From Symbiodinium natans (taxonomy: Eukaryota > Sar > Dinophyceae > Suessiales > Symbiodiniaceae), in assembly GCA_905221605.1 (NCBI GenBank), contig CAJNDS010000031.1, positions 186,734-250,733 of the forward strand: a DNA stretch of 64,000 nt, given 5' to 3'. Below, piece by piece: positions 43,780-53,032 of this stretch; positions within the stretch are counted from its first letter, which is position 1, and every line of letters starts with the position of its first letter. The notes beneath the pieces are model-generated. The model made no database searches and was not told the origin of the DNA. It worked only from the letters and a program-made list of their open reading frames with translations. Position numbers and translations under genes: made by a program.

Positions 43780-44543
43780 CAACTGTGACATGCAGAGCTG
43801 GAGCCTGTCTCGTGATGAGGTGGCAGCCTACACTTCTGTTCACCATGGGTGTCGAGAGCTCAGCAACCAAACCGGTGACCTTGTCTGCGGACTCTGCAAT
43901 CATCTCGGCTGTGCCTGGAACATTGTTATGACATGACGCACCTGGTTGCACGCACAAACGCGCCAGCCTGCGACCGAATGAGCAGCAAGAGCGTAGCACG
44001 ACATGGCCTTGCATCGAGCAACCTGTCAGCGATCGGGTATTCTCAAAGATTGCACTCGTGCTTCGTCACGGACCTCCGCTGTGTGGGACATGTAGCGGCA
44101 TGCACCGTGAATGTGATCACACACGTCCTGGCAGAACTCAAGAACAGGAAAACTCACAAAGAACGGGAGGAATTGAATGCAACTGGACTACGGCAAATAA
44201 CACGAGATGGACATGCAGGTCCCTGTTGCATCTTGCTGCAGTTTGTGGGAAGTCCCTCGTCAAGACAAAGAGCAGGAAAGGGTGCAGCAGTAGCAGTCGG
44301 GTCAGCGACTGAGAATGGGTAGGCCCGGGTAGGCGGCCAACAACATGAGTACTCTTGTGTGTGTGTGTCCGTGTGTCTACCCTGAAGTTACCTGCGAGCC
44401 CAGGTTCTTCATCCCTAATTAGGTATCCAAAGCTCCAAATGCCAATCCAAACACAACATGGCAAAGAAGATACTGGGGTCTCTCCCATTTTAACTGCGAG
44501 CACATCAGACGTGCGAAGGCCACTGAAACTAGACTCGTGAGCA
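43780..44543 (-). CDS. Candidate exons of an unassigned minus-strand gene
   Basis: 44543-44395 reads ESSFSGLRTSDVLAVKMGET, then CVWIGIWSFGYLIRDEEPGL. 43918-43780 reads GTAEMIAESADKVTGLVAEL, then VGCHLITRQAPALHVTVVWR. Both look coding and lie upstream of the J-protein start on the same strand. No family is recognised. Confidence 0.32.
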
Positions 44544-44566
44544 TCATACTGACACAACAATCCTGA

Positions 44567-44899
44567 ATGTGGCGCTTGCTCGTCTGGGCCACAGTGGTTT
44601 TAGTCATCCAATGGGAAGCCAGCTGCACGTCCTGCTATGCGTCTCACAAAAGATCCCGAGGACCAAAATCAGCTCATGCTGCCACGCCTGCCAAACATCT
44701 CGGGCTGCAGCCATCGACGTTTCCTGGCCCCCGCATGGACGAAAAGGCCAAAAACGACAACTCCGGAACGAGGCAAACCCCGACAGCGGCCATCAGCCAC
44801 CGAACACTGAACGCTGCAGATCTGCACACTGTCCAATGGCCAGCCCTCCCAAACCCTTCGAGCCTTCGCAGCGCAAGAAGCTTTCATCATCCTTGCTGA
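44567..44899 (+). CDS. Doubtful plus-strand frame with signal-peptide-like start
   Basis: Begins MWRLLVWATVVLVIQWEASC, a good signal sequence, followed by a polar Pro/Ser/Thr-rich stretch of about 90 residues. It runs against the block strand, and a minus-strand frame with a hydrophobic segment overlaps it, so I give it little weight. Confidence 0.2.
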   Translation: MWRLLVWATVVLVIQWEASCTSCYASHKRSRGPKSAHAATPAKHLGLQPSTFPGPRMDEKAKNDNSGTRQTPTAAISHRTLNAADLHTVQWPALPNPSSLRSARSFHHPC

Positions 44900-45985
44900 G
44901 CTGAGGTCGCAAAAGAGCAAGACAACTGAAGCAAATACAAAGAAATATGCCGTTTGCCGAACGCCGTCAACCACTGCTACTTGCACACCCTGCCTCTCGC
45001 AAAACGTTTGAGCAGCTCCAACTGTTCGATTTGCAGCAGCATCCGCGCCACTTATGACCTCGTGTTTGGCTTGTGTCAAGTCAAAAAGATCTCATCAACG
45101 AGCTGCAATTTCAAGATCGCGGACCGTGGCAGCACAGTGAAGAGCACAACGAGCAGCCGGTGACATGTCACCCTGGCAAGAAGGAATGAGGTGAGCTTGC
45201 GACAATGCACGGTCTGAATGAAAGCTTCGAAAAAGCCAGTCGCATAACAAGCTCCCTTCAAAAATACTTGACTATCAAACTATCGATTGCAACGGCACGA
45301 CCGACTGTGCCTCGAAGTTGTTATTTGCATGTTTCGTTTCCTTCGCATGTGGCCCATGCGCGAGTGAAAAAGCAAACAACCAAAAACGGTGGCATCCATG
45401 TAGACACATGTAGACACATTCCATACTGAGGGCGTGGCATGCGCGACTCGCACACTTAAGGCTGTTGTGCACGACTTGATCAGACCTGGCCATTCCACTT
45501 GATGCATGTGTGTGCATACTACTCATGCTCGTGCCGTAAAGCAATACCACTGTGGTTCGGGCCGGAAAGCAGCCAAACGCCAAGAACTGAGCACAGGATA
45601 GAAACATATCATGCTGACCTTCCTTAGTTGCATTTGGGCAGAAGTTTGGTTGAATCGCACATCGTGCCTGCCGCCACAGTATACCCTATCACCGACTTGC
45701 GCTTGTTTGGCATCCTGCACTGCGATGCGCATCATGCGAATACGGTTGACGAATCAAGCACCTCCACTGCAGCCATGAAGCCATTGCAAGCACAACAGGT
45801 GACCAAAATGCTATCTTTCATTCTGTTCCTATACACTTTCTAAGCTAAATGAAAAAGAAACCTGAACTGACCTGGCGCAACCTTAAAGACTGTGCCACTT
45901 GCGCAAGATTGAGATTGCCGTGTTGAGATGTCGCTTTGCCAATTCAAGCCATCGGGTGCTTCTTGAAACGGGTTGACCATCATGC
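44900..45985 (-). CDS. Last minus-strand exon candidates before the strand switch
   Basis: 45740-45625 reads MMRIAVQDAKQAQVGDRVYC then GGRHDVRFNQTSAQMQLRK. 45060-44990 reads ARMLLQIEQLELLKRFARGR. Both are protein-like, and no family is recognised. The rest of the stretch is unassigned. Confidence 0.3.
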
Positions 45986-46642
45986 ATGTTCATACATGCG
46001 TTTTCCCAAAAAAAACAGGGAAGGAGGAAGAAAGAGAGAGCGAGAGAGGAACAAGGCGGGAGAGAGAGAGAGAGAGATGAAGAGAGAATGGAAGCAATGA
46101 GCAAAAAGAGAGAGCCATCAGGTAAACCCAAGCAGGCGGGGACCCCACCTGCCCCGCAGGAAGCGGGAGAGTCCCCCAGTCGAAACTTCGCACTCAAGGC
46201 CAAGCAACTATTTCCTTGGCCGGTGAGGGTTGAGGGTTCAATACCCAGAATCAGCCCGTCCAAGCCCAAACCGACAGACGTCGGTGAGGAGATGCGAGGG
46301 CTCGCATCACGTTGGACTGGTCCAGGCAGCACCGTCAGGCAACATCCAGGCAGGCTGCGCCTGCTTGAGGGGAGAGTTGAAAGAGAGACGAGAGCATGCC
46401 AGAGACAGACAATTTTCATGGGCGAGAATGACATAAAAGGATACTCTAACATTCTTCTGCTCTTGGAAGAGGAAAAAGGAGAGGATCTACCACGGATTCC
46501 AACTTCGCCGTTACAATGGAATTTGTTTTTGGCAAATGACACAGAAGACAGACACAGAGAAAGAGAGAGTGAAAAACAAAAATATCACCAACACACAATC
46601 TTATGTGCTTCGATCACTCCACCCTACAGCTACCTAATGTAG
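45986..46642 (+). CDS. Hypothetical 218-codon frame, possibly part of a degraded element
   Basis: Begins with a Lys/Arg/Glu-rich segment created by a GA microsatellite (46021-46088). It then continues NFALKAKQLFPWPVRVEGSI, GEEMRGLASRWTGPGSTVRQ and KGYSNILLLLEEEKGEDLPR. A second plus frame just downstream (46630-46790) reads NVETILPISNRTRRDPSPGV then TVDEEHEIEPNNPTPRVGKM. A minus-strand frame of equal length overlaps. It could be a decayed mobile-element ORF in the repeat-rich zone; no motif is recognised. Confidence 0.28.
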   Translation: MFIHAFSQKKQGRRKKERAREEQGGRERERDEERMEAMSKKREPSGKPKQAGTPPAPQEAGESPSRNFALKAKQLFPWPVRVEGSIPRISPSKPKPTDVGEEMRGLASRWTGPGSTVRQHPGRLRLLEGRVERETRACQRQTIFMGENDIKGYSNILLLLEEEKGEDLPRIPTSPLQWNLFLANDTEDRHRERESEKQKYHQHTILCASITPPYSYLM

Positions 46643-46799
46643 AAACCATCCTGCCGATCTCCAACCGTACTCGGCGTGACCCTTCTCCGGGGGTCACAGT
46701 GGACGAGGAGCATGAGATCGAACCGAACAACCCTACACCGAGAGTGGGAAAAATGGCAAGAGTCGAGACATCCCCCTAGAACACTTAGAACTAATTTAG

Positions 46800-47270
46800 A
46801 AAACCAACAATCGAAACGTGTGCTTCTTAAGAGCAAGCTGCAGAAGCTCCAGGGATCCAGATGCACAGATTTGAAGCGGATTAAAGGATTTTTGCCTAGC
46901 AACGTTTTACGTGTAGCCGTAAGAAGGTCAAGGCTTTAGAAGACTAGGATCTTTTGAAGATTCAGGCCGTTCTACAAACATAGCCATGATCTTAGCAACG
47001 AAGCCCAACCGAGAGATAAACGTTAGAGAGTATTGTTGCCATTTAAAGAGACACCTTGTTTCATGTTGATCTATTGGAAAGATATAGCTGGTCGTTTCTT
47101 ACAAGCGCCTTTAAAAGCTACAACACTTTGTTTTGTTAGCTTGAAAGCGTTTGTTCGAAGCTTCTTGCTTGTCGTGCATGCAAAGACTTTTTGCAGCATG
47201 AATCTAGTTCGGAAGAGGGCAAGCGATTTCCGCAAAACCCGCTTTGGGCAAAAAAAGGCTTAAGCCTTTC
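46800..47270. other. AT-richer, no gene recognised
   Basis: Only short frames. Base composition is lower in GC than in the flanking gene blocks. Confidence 0.4.
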
Positions 47271-47385
47271 TTTAGCCCCTCTTCAGCCTTTCTCCCTTCA
47301 AAGGGGTCTCTGCAAAGGGGGGTCTTTAGCCCCTCTTCAGCCTTTCTCCCTTCAAAGGGGTCTCTGCAAAGGGGGGTCCCTTCCA
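47271..47385. repeat. 54-bp tandem repeat, two copies
   Basis: Unit TTTAGCCCCTCTTCAGCC... with ...CAAAGGGG-TCTCTGCAAAGGGG at its end, repeated at 47271 and 47325. 54 is a multiple of three, so frames stay open. The CAAAGGGGGTCCCTGC motif recurs in opposite sense at 55978-56015. Confidence 0.9.
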
Positions 47386-47689
47386 TTCAAAGCATGGTTA
47401 AACAGCCAAACCCACCCCACCCCAAACCCACCCGCTATTCTCAGCCGTTTGCACAACCCTGTGCCTGGGAACGTCTCTTTTCCAGTTGGAGAAAGTTCCG
47501 GTTCCAAACAATTTAAACAGTTGCCAGGCAACTTTAGAAAATCTGTTGCAGGCGAGGCTGCAAGACCGATTTCTTCAATTTTTGCTAAGATGCATGCGCG
47601 AATCCGGGAACAACATTCCAAAATGTAAAACAGATAAATAGAGATAAGTTCTATATCAGTTTGTTTGACATAACACGCACACCTCTTTT

Positions 47690-47765
47690 TTTCTGCGGAG
47701 GGTTTAGGCAGAAGAGGCCAATACTTGCTGGGCCTGGTGCAAATACTTGCTGGACCTTTGACGGC
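47690..47765 (-). repeat. Isolated copy of the 55.3 kb minisatellite unit
   Basis: Read on the minus strand it contains CCTAAACCCTCCGCAGAAA and GGCCCAGCAAGTATTGGCC, which match the 51-bp unit at 55262-55695. It directly abuts the LTR-like block. Confidence 0.75.
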
Positions 47766-47785
47766 GGGTTTGGGCAGACTTGCTG

Positions 47786-48374
47786 GATCGCCAGAAACAG
47801 CCAGCTTCTGCCAGCACACAAATACAGCAACGACAAGGTCTTCTTGATGCTCTTTGACGCAATGAAGTATGTCTGAATGTGCAAGCTGTTGCTGCAGCTG
47901 CTTGTCGCTCAGCTCTGAAGAGTAATGTCAAGTCCCTCGAAACTCCAAGAAGAACCCAAAGATGAAAGGGACTCACACTCTTTTGTTCTTGAGCCATTCA
48001 TGCATCCAACGCATGTCTTCGCATACTGAACATCCAACGCATGTCTTCGTCCAAAAGGGAGTTTCAGAGGACGACATTTGGGATTTTTGGAAAGAAGGTT
48101 GCAGCAGCAGCAGCACCAACAGCTGCAGCAGCAACACTCACTGCATGTGGGCATTGGCATTTCCATTTAACATCTCATTATCTCTCCATCATGTAAACTT
48201 CATCTCGTTCTCCAGGTGGGACAAGACACGAAGGGTTGGGTTTGCCTTAATCCCATCCTACTTGCTTGTCATCTGTTGTCGCCCAAACACCCTACTGTTC
48301 AGGGCTTCAGGGCACCGGCCCCAGTGTTGAACCCTGTGTGGGATTGGTTGTGTGGTTTCCTCTGTTCTCCATTA
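47786..48374. repeat. LTR-like copy of the copia element, left half inverted
   Basis: 48045-48374 matches 53346-53670 in the same orientation with only scattered differences. 47786-48044 matches 53340-53078 in reverse complement (a 15-base indel near CTTTCATCTTTGG). The 53 kb copy is continuous, so the left half of this one was flipped in place, or the assembly joined two templates. The right part carries a (CAG)n-like stretch near 48103-48135. Confidence 0.75.
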
Positions 48375-48972
48375 ACCATTTTAAAACACTGGTGCAGTTG
48401 TTAGAAACTTGCACTCCAGACTGCTTCTTGACCTGTCTTGGCGTGCAACACGCATCAACTTCATTTCTGCAAAATTGCAACCGTTGTGGCAGCGTGTGCC
48501 AACTGCTTCCGGTGCAGCATCTTAACCACCAAACTTTCTTCCACAGTTGGTTGATTACTTGGTTAAAGTTCAATTGAAGAACCGTTAGTGGTGTAAAGAA
48601 TTTTGTGTTCGATTGAAAGTGCTTGAAAGAAGATCGCCACCATGCTTTGCCGCATGGACTGTAAAGAGAAGAGAAGAGAGGTCTGCTGTGGCCCTTTCTC
48701 GCAGTCGAAGAGCAGATGCACTGGAAAGCGGTGTGGAAGATTGTAGCTGATCAGTGATGTTTTTGTCATGTTTTGGATCAGCTTGTATAGGTTTGTTTTG
48801 CTTCGGAGTGATTGGGAATCCGTGTGATTCCATCCTCGATGGTTTGTGCCTCGTTGATTTCCAAGGAAATCATACAAGTGTGTTTTTGCCAAACTTCGTT
48901 CTGAAGCTGAGTTCAAGCTCACAAGAGAGAATTCGTTTAGTTTGTGCACTTCGTGACTTTTGGCTCAAGTGG
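48375..48972. other. About 600-bp insertion between LTR-like end and internal-type sequence
   Basis: The 53 kb copy runs directly from CCTATTA to GGTTCAGGG, while here the two parts are 600 bases apart. The inserted DNA has no recognised coding content, and its 3' border carries TTTTGGCTCAAG. Confidence 0.5.
48958..48969 (+). other. Possible dinoflagellate spliced-leader relic
   Basis: TTTTGGCTCAAG equals the last 12 bases of the 22-base dinoflagellate spliced leader (which ends CCATTTTGGCTCAAG). The upstream bases do not match. Relics of this kind mark retroposed, trans-spliced mRNAs in dinoflagellates. Confidence 0.4.
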
Positions 48973-48973
48973 C

Positions 48974-49765
48974 AGGTTCAGGAAGGTCTCGTCAGGACTT
49001 GAAAGGCCTCGGAGGCCATGAACAACCTCACGCAAGCAACTCAGATTGAGGTCCCGGTACACGTGTTGGAACAATTTGCACAGTAGAATACGATTGACAA
49101 TGCCACGCGCGCGTCCTAAATCGATTCTCTTGCCTCTACCAGCCATGGTCTAAACTCCAGGTGCTTAGCCTCGACGACACTTCTCAGGTGCTGCACCGCA
49201 GAAGGTCTTGTCCACCTGTTTCTGTACCATGTGAGCATCAGGAACTTCCGTTCTACTCACAGCTCTGTCTTCAAGATTTCGAACACGGGATTTGGTGCTA
49301 TGATGATCATCGACCTGCTTCATTCGCATGTCGATACTCATTCTGATTTCAAGATGTGTGCTTCCACCCTGCCTGCCATTGTTCTGGTCCCAATCGAGGG
49401 GTCTGAGCTATTGTCCGAACCTCTTCCAACTGGCTGTCTAACACTCAGCGGAAGGTTCGTGGTGAGGCAATCAGGCGGAACTACAAGGTTAGGAGGAGCC
49501 CAAACGACCTTCAGGCCTGACATCTTCCTCAGCACCCTCTTCGAGCCAACAGGCATTGAAGCCTCTGGATGAGTCCATTGCAGGGCCATCTGGACAGAAT
49601 CCTGCTCCAGCTAAGGGCAGGGACGCAATGCAATTCATCATGCTCGATTGAAACTCCTGGCTGATATTCCAAGTTCACAGTGTTACAGGTTGGTTCAGGG
49701 GAACTAAGTGTCATATCCACGCAAGTGTCTGTCCACGGAGACCATCCCGTACACGCAGGCCACGG
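48974..49765 (-). mobile_element. Inverted copia-related fragment
   Basis: 48974-49015 matches 53671-53720 (GGTTCAGG, then GTCAGGACTTGAAAGGCCTC, then GCCATGAAC). Near 49700 the minus strand reads CVDMTLSSPEPT, resembling HVEMTLSRGTVG of the Gag N-terminus at 51.03 kb. DNA around 49695-49760 is therefore an inverted relative of 50975-51060. Between them only short minus frames survive. Confidence 0.45.
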
Positions 49766-49826
49766 AACTGTCCACGGACCCCATTGTCACGGATGTGTTT
49801 TTTTAGGGACCCGAGGGAGGGAGAGA

Positions 49827-50160
49827 GGAAGCAGTGCGTTTTCGAGGCCTTCGAAAACGCACTTTGCTTGCAACTAGAGCTGCAACTGGAGGGTGGGAGG
49901 AGTGCGTTCCAAAACGCACTTTGCTTGCAACTGGAGCTGCAACTGGAGGGTGGGAGGAAGCAGTGCGTTTTCGAGGCCTTCCAAAACGCACTTTGCTTGC
50001 AACTGGAGCTGCAACTGGAGGGTGGGAGGAAGCAGTGCGTTTTCGAGGCCTTCCAAAACGCACTTTGCTTGCAACTGGAGCTGCAACTGGAGGGTGGGAG
50101 GAAGCAGTGCGTTTTCGAGGCCTTCCAAAACGCACTTTGCTTGCAACTGGACGGAGGTAA
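49827..50160. repeat. 72-bp tandem repeat built around a GTGCGTTTT/AAAACGCAC hairpin
   Basis: Units start at CAGTGCGTTT positions 49832, about 49889 (shortened by 15 bases), 49961, 50033 and 50105. Each holds GTGCGTTTTCGAGGCCTTCC followed by AAAACGCACTTTGC, so a 9-base stem with an 11-base loop forms. CTGCAACTGGAGGGTGGG follows. 72 is divisible by three, so all six frames remain open and yield misleading repeat proteins. Confidence 0.93.
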
Positions 50161-50189
50161 GGGAGAAAGGAAGAGGGCGGGACTTTCAA

Positions 50190-50935
50190 AACGCACTTTG
50201 CAGGGGTTTAGGGTTTCGGGAAAAGCAAAAACGCCCGAAAAAAAAACATGGAAAAGACTGACAACAACAAGCGAAACAAATAAAAAACATCAGTTTTGAA
50301 AATCGTACTTGTAAAGAAGGTACTTTTCAGGTTGTTTGGGAACCCTGTAAACCCTAAACCCTTTCAACCCTGAAAAAAACCCTATACAAACCCTCAACCA
50401 GATTTAAACCCTAAACCCTAAACCCTCAACCCATCCCGCCCCCGCCTGGCCGGACCCAGTTCGTTGTTTTTGTCCTTCGTTGTGTCGCGTGCGCAGCTGT
50501 GTGTGGGGCCTCCCCCCAACCCATCCCGCCTCACCGGCCAGGAACCCACTTTTTGTTTGTTAAAACCCCCAAAACACATTTTGCTTGGGTGGGGGGGAGT
50601 CGGTTTTGCAGGGCTTGAGACCAAATAGGGGGGGCTTTGCTTGGAGGGGTGCAGGGAAGGTTTTGCAGGTCAAAAAAGTAGGAGGGGGGAGGGGGAAGAG
50701 GGAAGGGGGGGGGGAGGCGGGGGCGGGGGGAGGCGGGTGGGGAGGCGGGGAGGGGGGGGGGAGAGTGCGTTTTGCAGGTCTTCCAAAACGCACGGGGGGG
50801 GGGACGGGGGGGGGGGACGGGGGGGGGGGGAAGAGGGGGAAGGGGGGGGCCCCCCAAAACGCACGGGGAGGGGAGGGGAAGAGCGGGGGCGGAAGTCGCC
50901 GAGAAAAAGAGCTCAGTGCGTTTTGGCCACCACCC
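50190..50935. repeat. G-rich region with further AAAACGCAC modules
   Basis: Single hairpin arms or pairs recur outside the tandem block: AAAACGCACTTTGCAGGGG at 50191, GTGCGTTTTGCAGGTCTTCC with AAAACGCAC at 50764-50793, AAAACGCACGGGGAGG at 50856 and GTGCGTTTTGG at 50916. Between 50680 and 50880 the sequence is almost pure G with A. No coding content. Confidence 0.8.
50343..50428. repeat. Interstitial telomere-like repeats (CCCTAAA / TTTAGGG)
   Basis: About ten perfect or near-perfect CCCTAAA, CCCTCAA and CCCTATA units. TTTAGGG is the telomere type reported for dinoflagellates and plants. Confidence 0.8.
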
Positions 50936-50969
50936 TAAACGCACCAGAGCCCCTATCAGCATGTAATTC

Positions 50970-51570
50970 TGAGACCATAAGCCGGGCCACGCAGACCACG
51001 GAAGCGTCCACGCAGCCACCGGCCACGCATGTGGAAATGACACTTAGCAGGGGAACCGTGGGAAGTCGGAATGAGATTTCGCACGTGGTTGAAACAGCTT
51101 GACACAGTCGCTGGCACCATAGCACCCGCTTTTGGACTTTCGTGGCAGCGCAGGTTCAGTTGGCGGAGCAACGTCATGGCGAGAGGATGGCTGGCTTGGT
51201 CACTTTGGGACCGCCGCCGGATGTGGATCCACGAGATTCTGAGTGCGAAAGCAGGCTTATCCTTTTGTTGATCCGTTGTCCTCAGAAATGGAAAACAAGC
51301 GTGCTGGAACAGGACGAGTCCAAGGGCATGAGAGCTTTGGATCTTCTAGAGGGAGTCTTCGAAGTCCTGCAGCCCGGCGGAACTGCAGAGATGCAATCCT
51401 TGAACACGTTCGTTCGTACACTTCGGCCTGTTACAACAGCAAAGAATGGACTCAGTGTTCTTAGGCGCTGGCGTCTTGCCAGAACCAGGGCCACAGCTCT
51501 GGCACTTCCAAAGTTGGCACCGTTTGTAGCTAAGTACGATGGCACAGACTTTGGAGCGGCGTCATGATCG
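50970..51570 (+). pseudogene. Gag N-terminal part of copia element, frame disrupted
   Basis: Reads HVEMTLSRGTVGSRNEISHV, a stop, then VQLAEQRHGERMAGLVTLGP, LEQDESKGMRALDLLEGVFE and AKNGLSVLRRWRLARTRATA. The last part resembles the tryptophan/arginine-rich helix of copia Gag proteins. A stop near 51099 and a change of frame near 51540 separate it from the finger region, so the copy is broken. Confidence 0.5.
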
Positions 51571-52066
51571 GTTTCGCACCCTCTTGGGCTTGCTTCGAAC
51601 AGATTCCGACATCATCCGCCCCACAGCAGCTGGAGTTGAAAAGATGGTCACTCTGATAGAGCAGCAGTTGCAGCTGCTCAGCGCTGATGAGCACATCAAG
51701 GCGAACAGGCAGCATGAGCCTGATCCTCAAGCTGCGAAGGGCAAAGGCGATGGCAAAGGAAAGGACAAAGGCAAGAGAGGGGGCAAGGAAACGAAGAAGC
51801 CATGTGAGTTCATGAAGAAATACGGGAAGTGCAAATTTGGCGACAGATGTCACTACAGCCATGATGGTCTACAAGGACAGGCGCCAAGAACGACACCGAA
51901 TCCTAAGGCTGCTCCAGTTTCGACGCCAGCTAAGGAGTCTGGTACACAGGAGTGTCTTGCGTGGGCCAAGAATGGGAAATGCAAGTTCGGCGACAAGTGT
52001 AGATACCAGCAGCACTCACACCCTTCCCGGAGCACTTTTATGGCTCAGCTTGCGTACAAGGCCTGA
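51539..52066 (+). CDS. Copia Gag C-terminal part with two CCCH zinc fingers
   Basis: Reads RRHDRFRTLLGLLRTDSDII, then TLIEQQLQLLSADEHIKANR, a Lys/Gly-rich linker (GKGDGKGKDKGKRGGKETKK) and two fingers. CEFMKKYGKCKFGDRCHYSH has exact C-x8-C-x5-C-x3-H spacing. CLAWAKNGKCKFGDKCRYQQ followed by H gives C-x8-C-x5-C-x4-H, a slightly altered second finger. Most copia Gags use a CCHC knuckle for RNA binding; here CCCH fingers take that place. The frame runs past the deletion junction near 52030 and stops at 52066. Confidence 0.72.
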   Translation: MAQTLERRHDRFRTLLGLLRTDSDIIRPTAAGVEKMVTLIEQQLQLLSADEHIKANRQHEPDPQAAKGKGDGKGKDKGKRGGKETKKPCEFMKKYGKCKFGDRCHYSHDGLQGQAPRTTPNPKAAPVSTPAKESGTQECLAWAKNGKCKFGDKCRYQQHSHPSRSTFMAQLAYKA

Positions 52067-52697
52067 TTTGGCTGCGTGTGTGGGAGCCACTGCGAGCTTG
52101 ATGTCCCACAACCCGGAGGAAGCATTGCGTGTAACCAAAGGCATTTGGCGACATGTTAAATACACTCAGTATTGGGGCATTAGATATGCTGTCGGAAGCT
52201 GTGATGAGGTCACGACTTGCAGTGATGCTTCCTGGGCACCCGGTGGGAGCAAGTCTCGTACAGGGATAACAGTGCATTGGGGGGGTCACTTGATCGCATG
52301 GCGCAGCCAGCGTCAGACGCTTACAGCATTTTCGCCAGCGGAGGCAGAACTTGACGCTCTTGGAAGTGCTTTGCAAATGGGATGCAAGACACAGAGTATC
52401 ATCCAAAGCATTGCGGGGAAACACTTTGAACATCAGCTTCGAGGAGACAACGTTGCCTCAATCTTGCAGCTAACTGATCCAGGGTACCACACTGAAGACC
52501 AAAGAACGCGGCACTATGCCCTTCGGTGTGCATATGTTCGAGATCATCTTGAAGCCTCCAAGACCAAGCTGGAACACTGCTCTGGAAAGGAGTTACCTGC
52601 AGATGGCCTGACGAAAGTGTTGGCTTGCACCGCTTTAGGCAAAGCTCGGGAGCTGTTGGGGATGTATGAGCCGAGGAGATCAAACGCCAATCCTTGA
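52029..52697 (+). CDS. Copia reverse-transcriptase tail and RNase H domain
   Basis: Starts at the junction with GALLWLSLRTRPDLAACVGA, the standard end of copia RT. It continues ALRVTKGIWRHVKYTQYWGI and an RNase H domain with its acidic residues in place: TCSDASWAPGG (Asp), SPAEAELDALGSA (Glu), QLRGDNVASILQL (Asp) and RTRHYALRCAYVRDHLE (late His/Asp region). It ends DGLTKVLACTALGKARELLG, the usual copia C-terminus. The domain is intact, but the protein upstream is deleted. Upstream the same frame stays open to 51837 only by chance, in the shadow of Gag. Confidence 0.85.
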   Translation, partial: GALLWLSLRTRPDLAACVGATASLMSHNPEEALRVTKGIWRHVKYTQYWGIRYAVGSCDEVTTCSDASWAPGGSKSRTGITVHWGGHLIAWRSQRQTLTAFSPAEAELDALGSALQMGCKTQSIIQSIAGKHFEHQLRGDNVASILQLTDPGYHTEDQRTRHYALRCAYVRDHLEASKTKLEHCSGKELPADGLTKVLACTALGKARELLGMYEPRRSNANP

Positions 52698-53020
52698 TCA
52701 GCGTGTGTACATAGAAGCATGATGCTACTTGATATCCCATGGTACCGAAGGAATAGTCCAGTACTAGGGTAAGGTAGTGTCAGGGCGCTGTGATGTCAAG
52801 TCTATTGAGACGAAGAAACATCAAGACCTCGAAAAAAGAAATATCGTATGGCTCTTTCGGGGCAAGAGCATTTGTTGCAATAAGCTGTTGTTCCTGTCCT
52901 GAGAAAAAGCGCCTAGTAGCTCACACTAGCTCGTGGTGTATGCCCGTGGTGTCACACACATTTTGGGGCAAGGAGATCTGGCACAGATGCAGTTCCAGTC
53001 CTCATGGGCTATGAACTCCT

Positions 53021-53032
53021 GGAAAGGAGGAG
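53021..53032 (+). promoter_or_regulatory. Polypurine tract of the copia element
   Basis: GGAAAGGAGGAG immediately before TGTTTG, the expected primer for second-strand synthesis at the 5' edge of the 3' LTR. Confidence 0.6.

Noticed and set aside
49711-50299. Several 90-170 codon frames on both strands
   Set aside because: All arise from the 72-bp tandem repeat, which keeps all six frames open because its unit is a multiple of three.
50531-51102. Pro-rich 170-codon minus frame and Gly-rich plus frames
   Set aside because: Translations of the G-rich modules; no protein-like segment apart from the Gag start at its right end.
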